A stretch of DNA of 64,000 bases, from contig NW_027331321.1 of the NCBI RefSeq assembly GCF_022965805.1, forward strand, positions 62,001-126,000. Direction: 5' to 3'. Position 1 is the stretch's first letter. Each line of letters starts with the position of its first letter. This stretch comes from Primulina eburnea (taxonomy: Eukaryota; Streptophyta; Magnoliopsida; Lamiales; Gesneriaceae). Of this stretch, positions 47,598 through 58,200 are shown piece after piece. Under the pieces are notes generated by a model. The model ran no database searches. It was not told where the DNA came from and worked only from the letters and a program-made list of their open reading frames with translations. A program made the translations under genes and the position numbers.

Positions 47598-48302
47598 ACT
47601 GGAGATATTAATTATATCGATGCCGTTTAGGGATTGATTCTTTCCTATCGACTGAGATTCGATATAATTACCTATATCCAGACATCGGGATCCCTAGGAT
47701 AGAGTTGAGTCGAGTCTGAGACGACGCGTCAGTGGAGTCGAGTCTGAGACGACGCGTCGGTTGAGTTGAGTCTGATATGACATGTTGATTTACATTGTTT
47801 ATGCCATTCATGATTATTGAATGTTTGATATGAATTTATGTTTCTGATTTGAGACATGTTATGAATACTTCTTATATGCTTTCGTATATGCTTTTATATG
47901 ACTGCATGTTTCCATTGTTTATACTGGGATATTTATATCTCACCGGAGTTATCCGGCTGTTGTCTTGTTTTGTATGTATGCATGACAACAGGTGGGGCTG
48001 GATCAGGGTCAAGAAGAGGATGAGAGAAGACGAGTTTAGCGTGGTGATTCCGGACTTGGTTTAGAGATAGGGTTAGACACTTGATATTAGTTGTTAAACC
48101 CTAGTTGAATAAATGTATGTTGTACAGGACTTGTACTTTTATACTGAGATGTATGTTCATGTTTAATATGTAATTTGAGTAAATTACATTACGTTTCCGC
48201 TTTGTATTTAAAAAAAAAAAAAAAATTTAGACCCTGTTTTATAATTGATTAATTAGTCCCATAAACATGATTAAGAACTTGATTAGCATCCGAGTCCCCA
48301 CA

Positions 48303-48307
48303 ATCAG
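48303..48307 (+). repeat. Right target site duplication of solo LTR H (ATCAG)
   Basis: Equals 46157-46161. Confidence 0.93.
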
Positions 48308-48721
48308 TTCATCAGAGGGCTGAATTCAGAGGTAGTTGCATTTATGAATTTGCAACGACCTTACCATTTTGCTGACATCCTGAGTAGAGCAAAGAGAGCT
48401 GAGGCGAGTCTGATTAGACAATTAACAAGGTTGTGTGTGAGGCCACTTCAGGCACAGCAATCCCCTCTTCGTTATGATCACGACAGTACGAGTGGGAAGC
48501 AAGATTTGCTGAAAGCTCGGAAGAAGCCATTCAAGAAGTTAGGAAGTGGTTCCTCGAGTTCCAGTAGTTCTAGTCCGAGCTATACTGGAGTGTATTGCAG
48601 GAATTGCGGAGGGAGACATTCCACCGAGCAATGCCAGGCAGTGACTGGTAGTTGCCGTATCTGCAGACAGCCGGGACACTTTGCTAAGGTTTGTCCCCAG
48701 AGACGGTCCCGAAGATCTTAG

Positions 48722-51176
48722 GGAACAACGTTCAATTGAGAAACAGACCCAGAATTCACAACCGGTGCTATTCTTTATGAGTATGATGCATATGTATTGA
48801 TATATACTAATGCATTTCATATGATTATATTTGATGGAGTAGCATGGAGATATGCTGTATCTGTTGGGTCTAGTTGTACTGTAGTATTGATTTCCTAGCT
48901 TGTGGAGGAAAATGTTAATATCAGATATTTCTGTGACATATTATATACTACAGTAAGATAAGAATAAGATCAAGTTAGATTCTGATGTACTTGTGTTTTC
49001 TGATTTGATTGCATTATTGACATTATATGCTAAACAAGTACAGACATATTGTAGAATTTGTTCCAGAAATGGTAAGATTCAGATCAGAGATGACTGATCA
49101 GTGGAGAGGATTCTAGATTTAGAATACCTTTGATATATGTATTGTATATGACTCGATTAGTACAGAAAGGGACAGATTGCATCCTTATGTATTCAGTAGA
49201 CCCACTGAAATCGAGCCTAGCATTGGCAGATTCGCCAGTGATATATAGGTTGGCTGATATCTGCCTAGATAAGATTTCAGATTTGTAGATAGATTTCAGA
49301 AGCGAATTACGATCCCGTATTGTTTGTCTGTTAGAGTCAGTACAGAACGATATTGAATATTTAAAGATTTTGTTGAATATTCAGAGAACGGTGAGTATTG
49401 TATACAGAATTTATTCAGATAAGAATTCCGCTTGAAACAGATTGTATTCAGAATATGCGATATCTGGAAGTAGTATACAGATTGATTTGATACAGTTGAG
49501 ATTAGGATCAGTGACAGAGCATGATATCGATATCAGAGTGATCAGAAATTTCAGAAAAGTCAGAAATATCAGAATTTTATATTGTCTGATTGGGCAGGTT
49601 ATCTTATTCGACTGTTGCCTTATATCTGCTTGCGTATTATTATTGTTCTAAATCAGTATTTGAGATATTTTATATTGTTTTGGGGAGCATATTTTATTTG
49701 CAGATGAGATATAACAGTTGATCAGAATGACATGAAGACATGTTTGATTAATCAGAAGCAATCTTATTGCCAGAGATTACCGTTTTATGAGTTCAATGAA
49801 CTCACTAGATCTGTATAGGTTACTGATATTTCGTATCTGATTGGATATTACTGTTGTTCTGAATCCGTTTGTGATACAGATTGTTATGAACCGTTGAGAA
49901 TATATACAGTTCAATTGTATCAGAATTAATTTCGAGAGTTATAACAGTTCAGAAATGAAATCAGAATGTGTCAGAATGTTTCAGAATTGTATAACAGAAT
50001 TGATATTGAGAATCAGAGCCGAATACCAGGTAGGTATTTCTTCCTTGATTTCTTTTATTAATTGATTGGTTGGTACCGAATAGTTTGAATAAGATATCAC
50101 AGATAGTGTCAGACATGCACAGTGATGGATTCAGTTTTCATTCGGATAGCAGACAGTTTTGATATAAACAGGTTAAATCAGTTAGAACAGAATTTGTACG
50201 GAAATGTTGGCAGAAATCATTCTGATAAGTCTGAATCGCTAACAGAAAAAGACAGAAAGATAGAAATCAGAAGATTATTACAGAATTTGTATATTTCTGA
50301 ATAGAAATGAGAGTTCGTTTCTATGGCTTTAGTAATGACATTACCGCCATTTTTCTTCAGATGGTAAGATGATATGATTTTGATTGACAGATTGCTCAAT
50401 CTATATCTATTAGTTTGTACCAGATAACGTACAAACAGAACCAGATGACACAGATTGATGTCAGAGGAATGATCAGAATCAGCAGAATGTTGAGATAGAG
50501 TATATCAGATTGTGATTTTCTGGTTAATTTTGTACTTGTGATAGAGTATATCATGAGTTTCTTCTTAGATTGTGTTACAACTGGCAGACAGTCCGAATGT
50601 ATGGTCCAGATATTGGAAGATTTTGGTAGAGCTATATAGTGCTGGATGTTAGCACTAATGGATATGACTTAGTATCACTATGTGACAATACCTATCAGCT
50701 TGTCAGATTGATAATGGGATAGTTATAGTCAAGACAGTGTACAGTGAATACTACAGATTTCTATCTCAGTTGAAGAAAATTCGAAGGAAGATAAAGATAG
50801 TTCAGAATGAACAGATTCAAGAAACCAACGTCGGATGATGACGATTGGTCTTTGAAGCTAAAGACTGTATAGGTCCTTGATGGGGATAAACCGATTGGAT
50901 AACAACTACTGGTATGGGGGTGTTATGAATTGTAATTGGTTTATACGGATGTTGTATAACCAACCGAGCAAGATTGATTCTATCAGAGTTAGTTTGAGAA
51001 GTATTATGATAATATACTTCATGAATTCTCATTCCAGAGTTGAAATCAGAGGTTGATACAAGAAAGAGATTTCAGAACGGGTTCATTGAGATGAGCTTTG
51101 ATCTAAACTCTATTATACATTTCTTCTGTTATGTCTGAATTGATTGCTTATGAGTTCGAGGACGAACTCAGATCTA
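48722..51176 (+). pseudogene. Ruined pol region of element E
   Basis: No frame survives, but short relics in pol order can be recognised. A protease-like stretch (AYVLIYTNAFH for [11 protein letters not shown]) is near 48787. The segment after protease (IVEFVPEMVRFRSEMTDQW-like) is near 49050. SSLALADSPV (compare [10 protein letters not shown]) is near 49215. An integrase relic (TGRQSECMVQILEDF) is near 50583. Reverse transcriptase and RNase H are largely gone. The stretch is A+T-rich with many ATCAGAAT-like repeats (AGAAT/CAGAA). At about 2.5 kb it is well short of the ~3.7 kb pol of C. Confidence 0.7.
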
Positions 51177-51189
51177 AGAGGGGGAGAAA
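51177..51189 (+). other. Polypurine tract of element E
   Basis: AGAGGGGGAGAAA, flush with the 3' LTR and preceded by GAGTTCGAGGACGAACTC. It is intact, unlike the pol before it. Confidence 0.9.
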
Positions 51190-51304
51190 TGTAATGCCCG
51201 AAATTTAATTATTATAATCAGACGTTGATTAATTGTCATGATAGAACTCAAATGACGAGGCCGGGCGTAGGTGCAAGAAAAATAAGATTTTGTACAGAAC
51301 TCGT

Positions 51305-51554
51305 GGCGCCCGAGCGGTAGAAAGAGACCGCCCGAGCGCCAATGCACCATAAATATGGATTTTGGACAGAAATTCTGGCGTCCGAGCGGCAGAAAGTTAC
51401 CGCCCGAGCGCCAGTGTTCCATAAGAATATCCTTCGGACAGAACTTGTGGCGCCCGAGCGGCAGAAATTTACTGCTCGAGAGCCAGTGTGTAAATCGCCG
51501 AGGCTTGGACAGAAGGCTCCGCGCTCGAGCGGTAAAGATTGACCGCTCGAGCGC
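51305..51554 (+). repeat. Four 72-bp hairpin units in LTR E (3' copy)
   Basis: Hairpins start at 51305, 51377, 51449 and 51521, again exactly 72 bp apart. The last is a perfect 13-bp inverted repeat: GCGCTCGAGCGGT (51521-51533) and ACCGCTCGAGCGC (51542-51554) around 8 bases. Confidence 0.92.
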
Positions 51555-51600
51555 GAATCATGCAAAACGAGATTTCGCCACTTGCCTTCTTGCATGCATC

Positions 51601-51632
<32 letters not shown>

Positions 51633-52643
51633 GTATACTTCGAGATTTCTTCAGAAAGAAGAACGAAGGATTCGAGAAAGGTTCCGGAATAGGGTTGAAA
51701 ATCCTTACGCCTTTTGTGAGAAATCCGCCCGTCTGATTTTAGATCCGTCTTCGGTACCGTGTTCCTATCAACACAGGCTACAACTGGACGTAAGTTTTAT
51801 TACGTTTAGACATGAGTTGAATTTATGATGTAGTCAGAATTGAATAGAATTCATATATGATGTTATTGTCATGTTAGACATCATAGAATCAAAGTCAGAT
51901 CGAGAAACAGACTGCTTATGTAATTGTTATGAATTTCAGAAGATCTTGACTAAGATTTAACACTAGACTTGTAGTGTTCTTGATTTAAGAATAGAAAGAT
52001 GAGTTTTTCTATGAATTCTGGTATTATATCTGTGATGTTTGATTTGACGGGGTTATCAAGATTGTATTGTGTACCGTTCAAACATCAGTTGATTCAGATT
52101 GTTCAGATTCAGAAATGAATTCGATTGTATTGTGATATCGTTGATATGGATTAGATTGTATCTGTTTCGATATTGATCAGATTATATACAGTGTTGAGTA
52201 TTGACCAGAACAGATTGTGTATTGAGTTATTCATTGACACAGTGTATTCGATATTGTCATTTCAGATTTGATATGGACAGATTTGAATACAGGTCATCGT
52301 CTTCCTCAGACCGGGACGACAAATGTATAATTCATGTGATATTCGGGAAGCATAACTCAAATTAGATTAATTTGAGTTTCCCAATAAAATCACATACTAG
52401 ATTATTGTTTATATTGTTACCTGATTATGCTTTGATCATAGAATTGTATTCAAGCATGTAAGATAATTGTGATATTCAGTTATGAATATGATTATGCTTT
52501 GTTTACAGATTGTTATTCATTGCATTTAAGATAGGAAAGTCTTGACAGCCATTGTCAGACTTCTAGACGTTCGGTGTATCTCAACTTAGGAGTAGCCATT
52601 ACTCCTATTGCCAGCCGTCGATACAGCTCGGACCGAAGTCTAG

Positions 52644-52648
52644 GAATA
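52644..52648 (+). repeat. Target site duplication of solo LTR I, left (GAATA)
   Basis: GAATA compares with GAGTA at 54491-54495, one mismatch. Removal of I restores GTCTAGGAATAAGACG, a conserved block of LTR E. Confidence 0.82.
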
Positions 52649-53145
52649 TGTGGGGACCCGGGCTCTAATTCTTTTTCTTGGGATTAAATGGATCGTTATT
52701 CTAAAATGTGGGTCAATTTTTCGCTTTTTACATTAAATCAAATGTAACTAAACAAGCATAAGTTCTTTATTTATTGTACAACATACAACAAAAGATACAT
52801 GTCTTATTCTATATACAACTAGTGTTCACTACCATCTATAAACAAAAGATAGTCCAAAGCTAATGAAAAGACCACTAGTCCTCTGCTGCGCCCGTGATCT
52901 CCACGCTAACACGATCATCGCTGTCTCGACCCAGATCCTGCCCCACCTGTTGTTATGCACACATACAGACATAACAACAGCCGGAAAACCGGTGAGAACA
53001 AATCCCAGTATAAACATGTATACATGCATTAACACAATTTAAAACATAAAACATGCTGATATGAATGTCATTCATATAAAATCATGCAATGCGAATCTAA
53101 TCATGTCTAGACTCGACTCGACTAGAACTCTAGGGATCCCGTTGT

Positions 53146-53315
53146 GAATAAGACGGCACTGTCTGTCACCTACCCTCCCAATCGAGGTGCTGTCCGTCTT
53201 ATTCCTAGACTTCGGCCTGATCTGTATCCACGTCTACAATAGGGGCGGTGATCTTCCCCTAAGCTGTGATATCGCCGAACGTCTAGTAGTCTGCCTGATC
53301 TCCAGATTGTCCTAT
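53146..53315 (-). other. Predicted structured RNA in LTR I
   Basis: GAATAAGACGG (53146-53156) with CCGTCTTATTC (53194-53204); CTAGACTTCGG with CCGAACGTCTAG; and TAGGGG with CCCCTA. Relative to LTR E the last pair of the first stem is G-C instead of T-A on both sides, a compensatory change. Confidence 0.6.
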
Positions 53316-54187
53316 CTTAATGCATGAATACACAATCTGTAAACAAGCATAATCATTCTAATGCAATGCCACATGATCTGTAAACAAAGCATAGCAAGAT
53401 TTGTATACAAGTTCTATAAACAAATCTATAAACAATCATAATCATATCTAGATATAAACAATAAAACAAGTATGTGATTTTGGTTGGGAAACTCAAATGT
53501 GATCTCATTTGAGTCGTAATTCCCCAAACAAAACATGTACTATACCTTTCGTCGCACAATTGCTGTCACGGTCGTAAAGACGAATCTGAAATGGAAATGT
53601 GGATATACAATCTATCAATTTCTAACTCAACCAAGACATTTATACAATCTATACTTGATCTTGGTACAATTTGACGGCATAACGACGTATATTCTTAATA
53701 TCGGTCAATCCAATCTCAACAAATATCAACATATACCATCCTCAACTCACAATCGAATCATATGCACAAAACCATACTCAAATTCGATACATCTTATTCC
53801 TAAACATGCTGAAATTCATAAGAAATGCATACGACATCCTTTCTTTGTTCTAGTTTCGATTATAAACTCATAATCCTCACTAGAATATCTAAATACAGTC
53901 ATAATAGCATTTCCTTTACATGAAATTCTTGAAACATGTTAGAACTGAATAAAAAGTGTACCCTTTCAAAGCCTTCGACGCAAGGAACAAGAATCTCAAC
54001 TCGGATTAAAATTTGGATGGCTAAATCTTGAGATATCTACCTTCAAAGCCTTGAAAACTTGAAGAGTTTTGGGAGAAAGTCTCGGTTCTGCCTGCTGAAA
54101 ATGAGAAGAAGGTGACTCATGTTCGACTTATATTTATACCCCTGCCATGTGTCAAGTTGAGAACAAGAGTGGATGTCTCGCATGCAG

Positions 54188-54400
54188 CACCGCGGGTGCG
54201 GTACTGTAAGGAGCACGGGTGCGCCAAGCTTTCGGCAGAAATATAATTTTCCAAAACAGTCGACCGCGGGTGCGGTCATGAAAACACCGCGGGTGCGGTC
54301 TAATTCTACCGCTGGTGGGTGTGGCTACGGGAATTTTACTAACTTTCTGCCCATTGCACCGCGGGTGCGGTGCTTGCCAGACCGCGGGTGCGGTCTTGCA
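54188..54400 (-). repeat. ACCGC-ACCC-GCGGT motif cluster in LTR I
   Basis: About seven copies of ACCGCGGGTGCGGT, the reverse complement of the motif in LTRs A, B and H, lie upstream of the minus-strand TATA box. Confidence 0.85.
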
Positions 54401-54495
54401 CAGCTAAAATTTCATATTTTATCGCATCGTTTCGCCCCGTCTGTTCTTGCGTTTCGTATTCAACTATCTACGAAAATCTCAGGCATTACAGAGTA

Positions 54496-55205
54496 AGACG
54501 TACAATCGCCCCGAGTGGTTGGGTAGGTGACAGCCAGTGACGTCTTATTCACCCCGGGATCCCTAGAGTTATAGTTGAGTCAAGTCTAGACATGATTTGA
54601 TTATAACAGCATGCGTAGATGAATTGGTTTCATAGACTATGGAACCTATTGTTATTACTTTCAGTCATGACAGCATGTTTCATGATTTAGACTATTTACA
54701 TGCATGTTTATCTGATTTGAATGGCATGTTTAGTTAGATTAGAGTTCATAGATGATGAAATCTATTACTATTGTCTTTGCTTTTATTCATGACAGAATGT
54801 TCCATGAATTATTATGTGTATATGCATGTTTACCATGTTTTATACTGGGATTTATTCTCACCGGAGTTATCCGGCTGTTGTCTTGTTTTGTATGTGTGCA
54901 AGACAACAGGTGGGGCTGGATCAGGGTCGAGATGACGATGAGAGAAGACGAGTTAGCGTGGTGATTCCGGACTTGTAGCAGACTTGGTTTATTACTTGAA
55001 TTTAGTAATTGAACCTTAGACTTAAGTTGTACAGTATTGTACTTTTTTGCTAAACTGTAGTTTTTATACAGAGATGTATATTGTTTAGATTCCATTACCT
55101 TCCGCAGTTACATTTTAAAAAGAAAAATTTTAAACCCTGTTTATCAGAACTGATAATTAAATCCCAATAATGAGTAAGAAGATGATTAGCGTCCGGGTCC
55201 CCACA
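54496..55205 (+). repeat. 3' LTR of element E, second part
   Basis: Continues after I (the bases 54491-54495 are the target copy) and ends GGGTCCCCACA at 55205. Here the conserved hairpin is a perfect 11-bp stem, CTGTTGTCTTG with CAAGACAACAG (about 54874-54909). The array resumes at 55206. Confidence 0.9.
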
Positions 55206-55210
55206 ATGCA
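55206..55210 (+). repeat. Right target site duplication of element E (ATGCA)
   Basis: One mismatch to AAGCA at 23777-23781. It lies in the same phase of the array unit. Confidence 0.85.
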
Positions 55211-58200
55211 TCATCGGTTTTATGACAAGCTATAAAATGTGCCATCTTAGAGAATCTATCCACAAAAAAAAAAAATAGAATCTCTCCCTTTCTTAGTCAT
55301 AGGCAACCCCAAAATAAAGTCCATAGAAATGTCAATCCAAGTTCTTTTCAAGAATAGCACGCAAAAGTGTTCCCAAAGTTATATTGACAACTTCAGTTTG
55401 TCCATCCGTTTGAGGATGACAAGTAGTATAACAACAATTTTGTGCCAAGTTTAGCCCATAAAGTATTCCAAAAGTTACTCAAAATTTAACATCAACCAGA
55501 AAAAATAGTCCTAGGCATGCCACGTAACCTAGCGACTTCTTTAAAGAACAAATCCGCAATGTTTGAAGCATCATCGGTTTTATGACAAGCTACAAAATGT
55601 GCCATCTTAGAGAATCTATCCACAACAACCAAAATAGAATCCATCCCCTTCTTAGTCCTAGGCAACCCAAAATAAATTCCATAGAAATGTCAATCCAAGT
55701 TCTTTTTAAGAATAGCACGCAAAAGTGTTCCCCAAGTTCTATTGGCAATTTCAGTTTGTCCATCCGTTTGAGGATGACAAGTAGTAGAAAACAACAATTT
55801 TGTGCCAAGTTTAACCCATAAAGTATTACAAAAGTAACTCAAGAATTTAACATCACGATCAAAAGCAAAAGTCCTAGTTATGCCAGGAAACCTAACGACT
55901 TCTCTAAAGAACAAATCCGCAATGTTTGAAGCATCATCGGTTTTATGACAAGCTATAAAATGTGCCATCTTAGAGAATCTATCCACAACAACAAAAATAG
56001 AATCCCTCGCCTTCTTAGTCCTAGGCAACCCAAAATAAAGTCCATAGAAATGTCAATCCAAGTTCTTTTTAAGAATAGCACGGAAAAGTGTTCCCAAAGT
56101 TTTATTGACAACTTCAGTTTGTCCATCCGTTTGAAGATGACAAGTAGTAGAAAACAACAATTTTGTGCCAAGTTTAGCCCAAAAAGTATTCCAAAAGTAA
56201 CTCAAGAATTTAACATCGCGATCAGAAGCAATAGTCCTAGTCATGCCATGCAACCTAACGACTTCTCGAAAGAACAAATCCGAAATGTTTGAAGCATCAT
56301 CGATTTTATGACAAGCTATAAAATGTGCCATCTTAGAGAATCTATCCACAACAACAAAAATAGAATCCCTCTCCTTCTTAGTCCTAGGCAACCCAAAATA
56401 AAGTCCATAGAAATGTCAATCCAAGTTCTTTTTAAGAATAGCACGCAAAGGTGTTCCCAAAGTTCTATTGACAACTTCAGTTTGTCCATCCGTTTGAGGA
56501 TGACAAGTAGTAGAAAACAACAATTTTGTGCCAAGTTTAGCCCAAAAAGTATTCCAAAAGTAACTCAAGAATTTAACATCGCGATCAGAAGCAATAGTGC
56601 TAGTCATGCAATGGAACCTAACGACTTCTCAAAAGAACAAATCCGCCATGTTTGAAGCATCATCGATTTTATGACAAGCTATAAAATGTGCCATCTTAGA
56701 GAATCTATCCACAACAACAAAAATAGAATCCCTCCCCTTCTTTGTACTAGGCAAACCCAAAATAAAGTCCATAGAAATGTCAATCCAAGTTCTTTTTAAG
56801 AATAGCACGCAAAAGTGTTCCCAAAGTTCTATTGACAACTTCAGTTTGTCCATCCATTTGAGGATGACAAGTAGTAGAAAACAACAATTTTGTGCCAAGT
56901 TTAGCCCAGAAAGTCTTCCAAAAGTTACTCAATAATTTAACATCGCGACCAGAAACAATAGTCCTAGGCATGCCATGCAACCTAGCGACTTCTCTAAAGA
57001 ACAAATCCGCAATGTTTGAAGCATCATCGTTTTATGACAAGCTATAAAATGTGCCATCTTAGAGAATCTATCCACAACAAAAAAATAGAATCCATCCCCT
57101 TCTTAGTCCTAGGCAACCCAAAATAAAGTCCATTGAAATGTCAATCCAAGTTCTTTTTAAGAATAGCACGCAAAAGTGTTCCCAAAGTTCTATTGACAAC
57201 TTCAGTTTGTCCATCCGTTTGAGGAGGACAAGTAGTAGAAAACAACAATTTTGTGCCAAGTTTAGCACATAAAGTCTTCCAAAAGTAACTCAAGAATTTA
57301 ACATCGCGATCAGAAGCAATAGTCCTAGTCATGCCATGCAACCTAACGACTTCTCTAAAGAACAAATCCGCAATGTTTGAAGCATCATCGGTTTTTTGAC
57401 AAGCTATAAAATGTGCCATCTTAGAGAATCTATCCACAACAACATAAATAGAATCCCTCCCCTTCTTTGTCCTAGGCAACCCAAAATAAATTCAATATAA
57501 ATATCAATCTAAGTTCTTTTTAAGAATAGCACGCAAAAGTGTTCCTAAAGTTGTATTGACAACTTCAGTTTGTCCATCCGTTTGAGGATGACAAGTAGTA
57601 GAAAACAAAAATTTTGTGCCAAGTTTAGCCCATAAAGTATTCCAAAAGTAACTCAAGAATTTAACATCGCGATCAAAAGCAAAAGTCCTAGTTATGCCAT
57701 GCACCCTAACGACTTCTCTAAAGAACAAATCCGCAATGTTTGAAGCATCATCGGTTTTATGACAAGCTATAAAATGTGCCATCTTAGAGAATCTATCCAC
57801 AACAACAAAAATAGAATCCCTCCCCTTCTTAGTCCTAGGCAACCCAAAATAAAGTCCATAGAAATGTCAATCCAAGTTCTTTTTAAGAATAGCACGCAAA
57901 AGTGTTCCTAAAGTTCTATTGACAACTTCAGTTTGTCCATCCGTTTGAGGATGACAAGTAGTAGAAAACAACAATTTTGTGCCAAGTTTAGCCCAAAAAG
58001 TATTCCAAAAGTAACTCAAGAATTTAACATCGCGATCAGAAGCAATAGTCCTAGTCATGCAATGGAACCTAACGACTTCTCGAAAGAACAAATCCGCCAT
58101 GTTTGAAGCATCATCGATTTTATGACAAGCTATAAAATGTGTCATCTTAGAGAATCTATCCACAACAACAAAAATAGAATCCCTCCCCTTCTTTGTACTA

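Larger units (their letters stand above)
46162..48302 (+). mobile_element. Solo LTR H (2141 bp)
   Basis: Begins TGTAATGCCC and ends GAGTCCCCACA, with ATCAG on both sides and no internal region. It contains an ACCGCACCCGCGGT cluster, a TATATATA box near 46570, a 20-bp minisatellite and the CTGTTGTC hairpin (47957-47991). The 3' part resembles LTRs E and G, the 5' part does not. Confidence 0.92.
45676..48721 (+). pseudogene. Gag of element E, split by solo LTR H
   Basis: Exon-like halves 45676-46161 and 48308-48721 read as one open Gag once H is removed. The expected ATG before PPRR is ATA (45676-45678), so the start is lost unless a downstream ATG (45757) is used. Capsid-type motifs: QNWLDDIE, FYRRFFSASYREDK and, after H, QFIRGLNSE. 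Two zinc knuckles follow ([13 protein letters not shown] and [14 protein letters not shown]). The frame stops with TAG at 48719-48721, soon after the knuckles. No frameshift or internal stop was found in either half. The contrast with the ruined pol downstream is striking. Confidence 0.85.
51190..52648 (+). repeat. 3' LTR of element E, first part
   Basis: Begins TGTAATGCCC. It carries the four hairpin units, a longer TA microsatellite (about 51609-51632), and the ~343-bp block missing from the 5' LTR (about 51640-51990). It is cut by solo LTR I at 52648. Confidence 0.92.
52649..54490 (-). mobile_element. Solo LTR I, reverse orientation (1842 bp)
   Basis: On the plus strand it runs from TGTGGGGACC to GGCATTACA, the reverse complement of a TGTAATGCC...GGTCCCCACA LTR. 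Its U5/R half is close to LTR C (same hairpin at 52947-52980, same multi-stem block at about 53146-53315). Its U3 half is different and carries the ACCGC motif cluster in place of C's TCGGA motifs. A TATAAATA box in minus orientation lies at 54131-54138. No body is present. Confidence 0.9.
23782..55205 (+). mobile_element. Element E: gag-only-like gypsy element hosting F, G, H and I
   Basis: E's own sequence is the 5' LTR (23782-24976 plus 44681-45311), primer site, gag (45676-46161 plus 48308-48721), ruined pol remnants to 51176, a polypurine tract and the 3' LTR (51190-52648 plus 54496-55205). Each gap is an independent insertion with its own target duplication. E's body without nested elements is about 3.7 kb. 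The LTRs are close to each other except for a ~343-bp deletion in the 5' copy, while pol is decayed far beyond that. E may therefore have moved as a non-autonomous element. Confidence 0.85.

Noticed and set aside
48211..48225. The A-run near 48211 as a retroposed poly(A) tail
   Set aside because: It lies in the aligned 3' part of solo LTR H, where sister LTRs have a shorter A-rich run; it is a length change of a homopolymer.
51305..51554. CRISPR-like array from regular 72-bp spacing
   Set aside because: Both repeat and spacer are related between units, it lies inside a plant LTR, and no cas gene is present; it is a tandem hairpin repeat.
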